Below are positions 22,718 to 30,199 of a stretch of 64,000 bases of DNA, in pieces. The first letter of the stretch is position 1. Each line of letters starts with the position of its first letter. The position numbers were made by a program, and so were the translations under genes. Source of the DNA: Candidatus Melainabacteria bacterium (GTDB lineage: Bacteria; Cyanobacteriota; Vampirovibrionia; Obscuribacterales; Obscuribacteraceae); assembly GCA_027451745.1 (NCBI GenBank), contig DAIDIP010000011.1, positions 1 through 64,000 on the forward strand, in the 5' to 3' direction. The notes beneath the pieces are model-generated. The model made no database searches, had not been told where the DNA came from, and saw only the letters and a list, made by a program, of their open reading frames with translations.

Positions 22718-24129
22718 TAGGCTTTCACCTCCACAGGTTTAGCCAGTTTTACCTCTTGTGCAGTTTTTGGCGTATATAAGGTTTTATAAGTGTTATAAGC
22801 AAAAATACATTGACCAAGCAAAATCATAATTCCGCTAAGTTCACGGAAGAACCAGTAGGGTCGAATTTGCAAACTCCATTGATCAACTGGAATACCAAAT
22901 GCCCAGCCAGCTGCTTGAACTAGACCAGCAATGGTCAAAGAAACCATCATCAAAATAAAGCCCAATGTTTTAAGCCAATAATGGGCTCTGATCATTCCTT
23001 GACTGTGCCAATTTTTACCGGTTAAACGCGGCATACTGTAATAAAACGCAGAAGTTAAAATAAAAGAAAACGTTCCAAGAAGTGCTAAATGGGCGTGTCC
23101 AACTACCCATTGGGAAAAGTGCAAATACCAGTTAACCCAGCGAGTAGCTTGAAATGGCCCTTGTACGCAAGTAATGAGATAAAACACTGCTGAGGTAACA
23201 GCAAAACGTAAAGGTAGATCGGTGACAACTTGTCCCCATTTCCCCCGCATAGTCATAAAGAAATTTGTTAGCACAGTCAAAACAGGCACAAGCAAAAATA
23301 TAGAAGAAATTACAGCAATTGCTTTCAGCCATTCTGGAGCTGGTGATTGCAAAATATGGTGGGTGCCAGTTGGAGCATAGAACAGAGCGATACCCCAAAA
23401 GCCCAGCATTGATAATCCATGACTGTATAAAGGTGCCTGAGTAAGTCTTGGTAGAAGGTAATACATCATGCCTACACCAACAGTAGTGAACCACATGCCT
23501 AATATATTGTGACCATAAAACCAGCCAACAATGGCATCGTTCAAACCAGGCAAAGCAACAAAGGTTCGTTGTCCAATAATGTATACAAGCGGAAACCAAA
23601 AGAGCGATCCAAGAAAATACCAGAGTGAAACATATAGCTTTTTTACTTTGCGATTGATCAAAGTCATATATATGTTGACGGCTATAGTAAGAAGACCAAC
23701 AACAACCAACACATCTATAATCGCTCCCAATTCAGCATATTCGCGGCCTTCTGTATTGCCATTAAGCAAAGTGCACATAGCACAGACCATTAATATGTTC
23801 CAAACCCACATTGTGAAATTGCCCCAGCGCTCACTCCACAACTTTGTCTTACATAAGGTCGGAACCATGTGGAACATTGCTCCCACATATCCCATTGATA
23901 GCCAACCTATAGCAACTGCATTAACATGCCACATGCGTAAATGAGGCATAGCTAATTGCGGAACATTATGTACTAAGTCTGGCATCGCAAATTCGGCAGC
24001 AGCAAACAAACCCGCCCCCATGCCAAGCAGTGACCACCACAAAGCAGAAAGGAAAAAGTTTCGACTTGCACTACCTTCTTGATCGCTCAACAAATTTGCT
24101 GAAATATTTTTGGCAATCGCCCCTAACAA
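22717..24129 (-). CDS. ccoN: cbb3-type cytochrome c oxidase subunit I
   Basis: Catalytic subunit of a C-family haem-copper oxidase, about 12 helices. The ligands are all in place: the low-spin haem His in RMWHVNAV, the CuB His in GWFYGHNILG, the CuB pair in TGTHHIL, the haem ligands in VVGHAHLALLG, and the helix VII tyrosine region GVGMMYYLLPR. I prefer the TTG at 24129 (470 aa) because GGAG (24141-24138) lies eight bases upstream; an upstream in-frame TTG at 24171 gives 484 aa without such a site. It is the first gene of the minus-strand respiratory operon. Confidence 0.95.
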   Translation of the reverse strand: MLGAIAKNISANLLSDQEGSASRNFFLSALWWSLLGMGAGLFAAAEFAMPDLVHNVPQLAMPHLRMWHVNAVAIGWLSMGYVGAMFHMVPTLCKTKLWSERWGNFTMWVWNILMVCAMCTLLNGNTEGREYAELGAIIDVLVVVGLLTIAVNIYMTLINRKVKKLYVSLWYFLGSLFWFPLVYIIGQRTFVALPGLNDAIVGWFYGHNILGMWFTTVGVGMMYYLLPRLTQAPLYSHGLSMLGFWGIALFYAPTGTHHILQSPAPEWLKAIAVISSIFLLVPVLTVLTNFFMTMRGKWGQVVTDLPLRFAVTSAVFYLITCVQGPFQATRWVNWYLHFSQWVVGHAHLALLGTFSFILTSAFYYSMPRLTGKNWHSQGMIRAHYWLKTLGFILMMVSLTIAGLVQAAGWAFGIPVDQWSLQIRPYWFFRELSGIMILLGQCIFAYNTYKTLYTPKTAQEVKLAKPVEVKA

Positions 24130-24270
24130 CTTTTTTGCTCCTGAGAACTTGTAATGAATGAATTTTATCAATGGTCATTATGTCAGCCGAACTTAGTCAA
24201 ATTAATTACGCGATTACCATTGATACAAAGCGTAACGGATGTTTGAAGAGATTTATTTTTTGCATATATT

Positions 24271-24288
24271 TTGTTGTTGTTGTTGTTG
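24271..24288. repeat. (TTG)6 simple repeat upstream of ccoN
   Basis: Six perfect TTG units (CAA on the transcribed minus strand) lie about 140 bases before the ccoN start, between pth and ccoN. The repeat is outside coding sequence and in the probable promoter or leader of the respiratory operon. Copy-number change could alter promoter spacing. Confidence 0.8.
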
Positions 24289-24332
24289 CTTTTTGATCGA
24301 ACAGCTTGGCAATTTGATTTTATTTGATTGTG

Positions 24333-24932
24333 CTATAGGGCAAATAAATCCAAACCATTAAACTCATTCATTGCTTGTTCTATACCACTGGTCAGCCACA
24401 CACAACATGCGTTACTGGCAAGCTCTATTACTTGCTGCAGAATATTCCTTTCACTTTTAGTGAATTTTCCTAAAACATAATTTGCTCTTAATTCGCCACC
24501 TGGATCAGGCCCGATACCTATTTTTAGACGATTGAAATCTTTTGCGCCACCAAGAGAATTGATAATTGATTCCACTCCGTGCTGACCTCCTGCCCCACCT
24601 TCTTTTTGCAAGCGAATCTTTCCCAAAGGCAATGAAACATCATCATGAACAACCAATAAATTGTTAGAATCAATCTTGTAAAAGTTTTTTATAGCAAGTA
24701 CAGCTTTGCCAGATTCATTCATGTATGTAGTTGGTTTTGCAAAATAAACTTTATCTGAGCAAAAACTTGCCGCAGATATATATGCATATAAACGTTTATT
24801 CAAGGAAAAATTTTCTGCTTTTATATTGTGCCTAAGAACAAGGTTATCTAATACATCAAAACCAGCATTGTGTCTTGTGTTTTCATATTTTGAATCGGGA
24901 TTGCCAAGACCGACTATGACTTTAGTATTCAA
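24333..24932 (-). CDS. pth: Peptidyl-tRNA hydrolase
   Basis: Recycles tRNA by hydrolysing peptidyl-tRNA released from stalled ribosomes. The 199-residue protein shows VIVGLGNPDSKYENTRHNAGF (catalytic His in RHNAG), KPTTYMNESG, VVHDDVSLPLGKIRL and GGAGGQHGVESI, all typical. Two TTG starts are possible; the one at 24932 sits eight bases after AGGGA, the one at 24938 only two. It lies upstream of ccoN on the same strand but 160-200 bases away, so it is probably a separate unit. Confidence 0.96.
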   Translation of the reverse strand: MNTKVIVGLGNPDSKYENTRHNAGFDVLDNLVLRHNIKAENFSLNKRLYAYISAASFCSDKVYFAKPTTYMNESGKAVLAIKNFYKIDSNNLLVVHDDVSLPLGKIRLQKEGGAGGQHGVESIINSLGGAKDFNRLKIGIGPDPGGELRANYVLGKFTKSERNILQQVIELASNACCVWLTSGIEQAMNEFNGLDLFAL

Positions 24933-25271
24933 ATTCAAATATCCCTAAAAAGCTTTCAGAAATTAAGCCACTAAATATGGTGGCTTATTGCTCCAGCACC
25001 ATAAAAACATTCCAATGCGGATTGCTTATTAAAGCGTCCATTTATTTAAGATACCTTATAAACACTCAATTAGCTTTTGAAATATTTAGTATTATTCAAA
25101 ATTGAGTGCAGCTAAGATTTATGTAAGCAAACCTTTTGCTGAGAGAAGCGTTTTGATCACTAATAAGAAAGATTTGAGCGATAGTTAAAAGACTAATTAG
25201 CCAAAATTACTGGACGAATTGCTAGGATTAGGCTTTCCATCCCTATAATTTGGGAGCAATATAATTTTATT
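24933..25271. other. Divergent intergenic region between pth and gcvPA
   Basis: About 340 bases. An eight-pair stem TAAGCCAC (24964-24971)/GTGGCTTA (24980-24987) lies close to the pth start and could be a terminator-like or operator element. TATAAT occurs at 25244-25249, close to the gcvPA start, but no good -35 is 17 bases upstream. I looked for a glycine riboswitch before gcvPA and found no recognisable paired aptamer. Confidence 0.4.
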
Positions 25272-26714
25272 ATGACTAATTGCCAAGAAACACTTACATC
25301 AGCAGCGACCACTAGCGAAACAATGAAAGCCAAAAGCGACTCAACAGAATTTTATCAAAGCAATACAGCAGCTGAGATACATTATCCGTATCTGCCTCAT
25401 ACTGAAGCTGACCGCATGGCTATGCTGGCAGAAATAGGGGTGCGCTCTTTTGAAGATTTAGTAAAACATATTCCATCGAGCATACGCTCTAAACCCTTGG
25501 CTTTACCTCAAGCAATGAGCGAGCAAGAATTAGTTAGCTATATTAGTGAATTAGCCAAAAAGAATAAACCAGCCTCAGCACAAAGCTGCTTTTTAGGCGG
25601 TGGTTCTTATAGACGCTTTGTGCCTGCCGTAGTACCAGCTATAGTTTCTCGCAGTGAATTTGCCACAAGCTACACCCCCTATCAGTCCGAAGTAAGTCAA
25701 GGCAATTTGCAGTCGATTTACGAATTTCAAACAGCTATTTGTTTGCTGACCAACATGGATGTTGCCAATGCTTCTATGTATGATGGTCCTACAGCCTGTG
25801 CCGAGGCAGTTCTTATGGCTTGTCGCATAACGGGAAAACAAAAGATTGCTGTGAGCAATTGTCTCAATCCAGAATATCTTGCTGTAGTAAGCACATATGT
25901 ACAATCTTGTGGGCTTAAATTAGAAACAATTGCCTCAGAACAAGGAAAAACACAGCTATTTAAGCCTGGTAATGATATAGCTGCAGTAATAGTGCAATAT
26001 CCAAATTATTATGGCACCGTGGAAGACTTAAAAATTCTGGAAACAACAATACACGCTGCTGGCGCTTTACTTATAGTTGTTTCAGACCCAATTGCACTAG
26101 GATACTTAACTCCTCCTGGAGATTTTGCTGCTGACATTGTAGTGGGTGACGCTCAACCTTGTGGTAACGGGCTTTCTTTTGGTGGTCCTTCAGCGGGGTT
26201 TATGGCCTGCCGGAAAGACTACATTCGACAACTTCCAGGACGGCTGGCTGGCATCACAGTAGATAGTGGAGGACGCAGGGCTTACACTTTAACCTTACAA
26301 GCTCGAGAACAACATATTCGCCGCTCCAAAGCCACTTCAAATATTTGCACCAATCAGGCTTTAAATGCGCTCACCATGCTTGTTTATCTATCCGCTTTAG
26401 GACCTGAAGGATTAAAGTCAATAGCGCACGCGAGTATGCAAAAAGCTCATTATTTAGCCGGCGAAATGACAAAGATACCCGGTGTGAAACTTGCTTTCAA
26501 TAGCTCATTTTTTAGTGAATTTGCAATTACCACACCCAAGCCAGCAAAAGAGTTACTCAAATTGCTAGAAGCTCAAAACATATTAGGTGGTTTAGAATTG
26601 AGTTCGTCAGACGCCAAATTAAACAATGGCATTTTGATTGCTACAACTGAAATGAATAGCAAAAACGAAATGGATAATTATGTAAAAGTTCTAAAAGACC
26701 TTTTATCTAAATAA
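25272..26714 (+). CDS. gcvPA: Glycine dehydrogenase (decarboxylating) subunit 1
   Basis: N-terminal half of the split P-protein of the glycine cleavage system, which decarboxylates glycine and loads the aminomethyl group on GcvH. The family pattern begins PYLPHTEADRMAMLAEIG and continues FLGGGSYRRFVPAVV, YTPYQSEVSQGNLQSIYEFQT, MYDGPTACAEA and GLSFGGPSAGFMACR. The PLP lysine resides on subunit 2 (gcvPB), which is not in this window. The first 38 residues are an extra polar segment relative to the family; ATG 25320 is an alternative start. Confidence 0.95.
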   Translation: MTNCQETLTSAATTSETMKAKSDSTEFYQSNTAAEIHYPYLPHTEADRMAMLAEIGVRSFEDLVKHIPSSIRSKPLALPQAMSEQELVSYISELAKKNKPASAQSCFLGGGSYRRFVPAVVPAIVSRSEFATSYTPYQSEVSQGNLQSIYEFQTAICLLTNMDVANASMYDGPTACAEAVLMACRITGKQKIAVSNCLNPEYLAVVSTYVQSCGLKLETIASEQGKTQLFKPGNDIAAVIVQYPNYYGTVEDLKILETTIHAAGALLIVVSDPIALGYLTPPGDFAADIVVGDAQPCGNGLSFGGPSAGFMACRKDYIRQLPGRLAGITVDSGGRRAYTLTLQAREQHIRRSKATSNICTNQALNALTMLVYLSALGPEGLKSIAHASMQKAHYLAGEMTKIPGVKLAFNSSFFSEFAITTPKPAKELLKLLEAQNILGGLELSSSDAKLNNGILIATTEMNSKNEMDNYVKVLKDLLSK

Positions 26715-26840
26715 TCAACAATACTAGTCAAGGCTCTATGTGGCATTGAAGGCAGTATTTATTCGTGAGATAATAGTCAATCTGGGCAATGGGTAGTCTT
26801 AAATGCAACTTTTACTCAATGACTGCTTAATAGGTAAAAA

Positions 26841-27641
26841 ATGGAACAATTTGACTCAGTTTCGTCGCGTGAAGCAACGCCTCATTTAGCAGAACAAAAG
26901 CAAATGTCAGGACAAGATAATTCGCTTCAAAAACATAATAAGCAAGAACCTAATTTCATAGTCTCTTTAATAAAAGAAGTAGTGGAGCTGGTGGTAGTAA
27001 CTCTTGTTTTATTAATAGTGATTCGCTGGGCTTTGGCTGAAGCTCGCTACATTCCTTCAAGCTCAATGGAACCCACTCTACAAATTAATGATCGTCTATT
27101 AGTAGAAAAAGTATCTGGTCATTTCAATGTTCCTATTAAGCGTGGCGATATTTTAGTTTTTTATCCACCACCGGTAGAAATGGGTGGACATGATTTAAGC
27201 AGTGATCCATTGACAGTACTTGGACGTTTGACCGGGTTGCCGTTTTTACCTTATGAGGCTGCTTTTATCAAACGGGTTATTGGCTTACCAGGTGATCATA
27301 TTCGTATAGCTAAAAACCAAGGTGTTTTTATAAATGGCCAGCTTTTAAACGAATCGGCATATATTAAGGAATTGCCTGGCTATGATTTGACTGTATTGGG
27401 AGATATACAGGGAAGATCAGCTGGAGGCGGCGTTATTAGACCTTATGGGGACAGTGAACATGCTAGTCAGCCAATCGTAATTCCTCCTGGTCACTTATTT
27501 ATGATGGGCGACAACAGAAATAACAGTGAAGATAGCCATGTTTGGGGCTTTTTAGATCAAAAACGGGTTATTGGTAGAGCTTGCTTACTTTTCTGGCGTC
27601 AGTTAGAAGCCCCCAAATATCCTCAAGTTATTTACGAATAA
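26841..27641 (+). CDS. lepB: Signal peptidase I
   Basis: Cleaves signal peptides outside the cytoplasmic membrane. The 266-residue protein has a 40-residue polar N-terminus, one transmembrane helix (about 45-65), and the catalytic dyad Ser75 (PSSSMEPTL) and Lys144 (IKRVIGLPGD). The C-terminal box MGDNRNNSEDSHVWGF is complete. An insertion between the two catalytic boxes (VEMGGHDLSSDPLTVLGRL) is longer than in the E. coli-independent short forms and resembles cyanobacterial enzymes. No ribosome binding site is evident before ATG 26841. Confidence 0.96.
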   Translation: MEQFDSVSSREATPHLAEQKQMSGQDNSLQKHNKQEPNFIVSLIKEVVELVVVTLVLLIVIRWALAEARYIPSSSMEPTLQINDRLLVEKVSGHFNVPIKRGDILVFYPPPVEMGGHDLSSDPLTVLGRLTGLPFLPYEAAFIKRVIGLPGDHIRIAKNQGVFINGQLLNESAYIKELPGYDLTVLGDIQGRSAGGGVIRPYGDSEHASQPIVIPPGHLFMMGDNRNNSEDSHVWGFLDQKRVIGRACLLFWRQLEAPKYPQVIYE

Positions 27642-27789
27642 ATATTCAAGTTAATAAGTTATTGGACGCACAGCTCTCAATTTTGGCTAGATTAAAGCTA
27701 GCAATTGTTGTGTCGTTTACTTACTCTTTGGCAAAATACCCCTATATTGTTGTCAGGCAGCTTGTCTATTTCATAAAAAGCTCATAATT

Positions 27790-27828
27790 GCGGGTATATA
27801 TGGATATATTCAAGTATTGTATACCCGC
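27790..27828 (+). promoter_or_regulatory. Nine-pair inverted repeat upstream of the GAF/HD-GYP gene
   Basis: GCGGGTATA (27790-27798) and TATACCCGC (27820-27828) are perfect inverted copies separated by 21 bases, 36 bases before the ATG at 27864. There is no U-rich tail, so an operator for a dimeric regulator or a leader stem is more likely than a terminator. The rest of the gap after lepB shows no other structure. Confidence 0.45.
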
Positions 27829-27863
27829 TTGCGATTATTAGAATATTGCTTAAGAGTGCTTGC

Positions 27864-29318
27864 ATGTCCAAATCTATCTCGAGAAAAGGTCAGCACAAGT
27901 CGGAAAGACTTGAATTTCCCTTAGCTGTAAATAGCGGACACAACGGCAAGGATATTGTAGAAAGCATCGAAGCCCTTACGTCCAAATTAACCAAACAAGA
28001 ATTAGCCTTGGTAGAACGCAAAATTAAAGCTATGGGTATGGAGGAAGAGTTAAAGAGACTCCGACCTTTATCTGGTCTTTATCGCGTTATCAAAGCTATG
28101 ACCACAGAGCGCCGTCTTGAGTCTTTACTCGAAGTGATTACCAAAGAGACACAAAGCATTTTAAATTGTGATCGATGTAGTGTTTTTATTTTAGATAAAC
28201 AAAAAGCTGAGCTTTGGACGCAAGTCGCCCAAGGAATCAACAAGCAAAAACAAATACGTGTTTCTTTATCTGCATCCAGCGTGGCAAGCCAGTGCGCTCG
28301 TACTGCTAAACAAATAAATATTGCAGATGCTTATAGAAACAAGCATTTTGATCCTGCATTCGATAAATTAACTGGTTATCGGACAGACAGTATCCTCTGC
28401 GTACCTATGTTAAATCGACACGCAGATGTAATTGGTGTTTTTCAGGCTCTCAATAAAGCGAATGGTCAATTTACGGAAAGCGATGAAGAATGGCTTCTTG
28501 CCCTAACTACAGTCGCAGCTGGTTTGATAGAACAAGCGCAAGCTTATTTGGAAATCGAGCATTTCGTCGACCGTACTTTAGAAACACTTGCTCAAACAAT
28601 TGATAAACGGGACCCTCTTACAGCTGGTCATTCAGTGCGGGTAACTAATTACAGTTTGTTATTGGGGAATAGTCTAGATATTCCTGAAATAGATTTACCT
28701 GTTCTACGCTATGCCGCGATGATGCATGATTACGGAAAAATTGGTGTGCCAGAAGCGATTTTATGGAAAAATGATAGACTGACCGCGGCTGAATTTGCGC
28801 GAGTGCAAGAACATGCGCGATACACATACGACTTATTGTCTAATTTACCTTTCAAAGGCAAATTAGCTTCTGTACCTTTTGTCGCCTCCTGTCATCACGA
28901 AAAAATAGATGGCTCAGGCTATTATAGAAACTTAAAAGGTGATGAAATTCCTTATTTGGCAAGAATAATTGCTGTAGCTGATGTTTTTGATGCATTGACT
29001 TCAGAAAGACATTATCGAAATCGTATGCCAATAGACAAAGTAGCTGAAATTATGATGGCCGGTAAAGGCAATCATTTTGAACCTAAATATGTTGATTGCT
29101 TTTTCAAGTTGCCAAGCAGCCAGGTGCTGGCTGTTATGGAATCAGAGCGGGGACAGGCAATACCCTATCAAATCAAACAGTTTGAAAGTGTGAACTTGAA
29201 ACGTTTAGTTGAATTGGTTATGGGCGCTAAGCCTAAGAAGCGTGAAGAAGGTCTATCGCAAATTTTTGAAGCAATTTATAATGCTGGTTTACCGCCAAAT
29301 TATCAGTCCTTAGACTAA
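27864..29318 (+). CDS. GAF and HD-GYP domain protein, putative cyclic-di-GMP phosphodiesterase
   Basis: A 484-residue cytoplasmic protein: N-terminal helical region (1-80), GAF sensor domain (about 84-225, with LNCDRCSVFILD and SILCVPML) and HD-GYP domain (about 235-420). Metal-binding HD is in MMHDYGKIGVP (H288, D289), followed by the second His cluster CHHEKIDGSG. The signature GYP reads GYY. HD-GYP enzymes hydrolyse c-di-GMP; the changed GYP motif may alter partner binding. ATG 27864 is preferred over TTG 27846 because AAGAG lies seven bases upstream. Confidence 0.9.
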   Translation: MSKSISRKGQHKSERLEFPLAVNSGHNGKDIVESIEALTSKLTKQELALVERKIKAMGMEEELKRLRPLSGLYRVIKAMTTERRLESLLEVITKETQSILNCDRCSVFILDKQKAELWTQVAQGINKQKQIRVSLSASSVASQCARTAKQINIADAYRNKHFDPAFDKLTGYRTDSILCVPMLNRHADVIGVFQALNKANGQFTESDEEWLLALTTVAAGLIEQAQAYLEIEHFVDRTLETLAQTIDKRDPLTAGHSVRVTNYSLLLGNSLDIPEIDLPVLRYAAMMHDYGKIGVPEAILWKNDRLTAAEFARVQEHARYTYDLLSNLPFKGKLASVPFVASCHHEKIDGSGYYRNLKGDEIPYLARIIAVADVFDALTSERHYRNRMPIDKVAEIMMAGKGNHFEPKYVDCFFKLPSSQVLAVMESERGQAIPYQIKQFESVNLKRLVELVMGAKPKKREEGLSQIFEAIYNAGLPPNYQSLD

Positions 29319-29355
29319 AATAAGAGCTTAGGTCAGTAATTTTCTAGTATATAAG

Positions 29356-30165
29356 TTGAAATTTCATAGTCGGTTTTGTCTCTTTTGTATATTTTTGTTG
29401 GCTGTTTTTGTTGAAACAGCTAAAGTTTCGTGGGCTGTCAATTTGGACAATTCGCGTGAATCAAGCCCAAGTAGCGAAACTGACAGCATTATTTCGGATA
29501 TTTCAAAGAAAAATGCCAAGATTAGTCTAACTATTCGTATCGTTGTCCCTCAGAATAAAGGTGCCGTAGATACTTGCAGAGTTTATCCTTATCCGGTTGC
29601 TCCACCATTTAGAAAAACTGAATTGGACAAATTACCGCTTACTGACAAAGAATTGCGCAGTCTTGCTCTTAGCATGACTTACTGGAGTAAGTCGCATAAA
29701 AACAAACCGTATCCAGTGGGCGGTTGGCGTTTACAACATATTATGGACATGGCCATGAAAAAATCCGGTCTAGGACCACCGCATAGCATTTTTACTGAGT
29801 ATGCGTGGGCAGACGGAATTATCCCTTATATGCGCAAAGAAATACTAGCTGTGAATGCAGAAGAAACTGAGCGCAAAAGGCGTTATTACGAAGCACAAAA
29901 TGTTTTCAATGAATACAAAGCCGATCTAGAAGTACAGTCTTTTAACAAAGGGCTTTTTCCTATAGATGTACCAATTAAAAGAGAAGTTGGTGGTTATCAC
30001 CGCGGTCAAGTATATGTTGATAAATCTAATTGGTGGATAGTCGCTCTACATAAAGTTTCGGGGTTAAAGCTTTACTGGTTATGGCCAGTCAAGCTGAATG
30101 ATAATCCAGAACAAACAGTCACTTTAACTGAAGAGAATGCTATTTATATTGAAGGAGCTTGGTAG
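29356..30165 (+). CDS. Secreted protein of unknown function
   Basis: A 269-residue protein with a signal peptide (hydrophobic 7-27, cleavage probably after VSWA). The mature part includes a Pro/Tyr-rich region (CRVYPYPVAPPF), a stretch of charged helix (ETERKRRYYEAQNVFNEYKADLE) and a Trp-rich end (SNWWIVALHKVSGLKLYWLW). The start is a TTG at 29356 without a convincing ribosome binding site. It follows the HD-GYP gene by 37 bases and may share its transcript. No family recognised. Confidence 0.6.
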   Translation: MKFHSRFCLFCIFLLAVFVETAKVSWAVNLDNSRESSPSSETDSIISDISKKNAKISLTIRIVVPQNKGAVDTCRVYPYPVAPPFRKTELDKLPLTDKELRSLALSMTYWSKSHKNKPYPVGGWRLQHIMDMAMKKSGLGPPHSIFTEYAWADGIIPYMRKEILAVNAEETERKRRYYEAQNVFNEYKADLEVQSFNKGLFPIDVPIKREVGGYHRGQVYVDKSNWWIVALHKVSGLKLYWLWPVKLNDNPEQTVTLTEENAIYIEGAW

Positions 30166-30199
30166 TGCGCTGCCTCGGCTTCTCTAAACTTCGTGTTGT

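Noticed and set aside
24933-25271. Possible glycine riboswitch before gcvPA
   Set aside because: No recognisable glycine aptamer core or tandem repeat could be found. Only an eight-pair stem near pth is present.
27581-27787. Plus-strand frame across the lepB end and the following gap
   Set aside because: Starts within lepB in another frame, has no ribosome binding site, and shows only low-complexity hydrophobic sequence.
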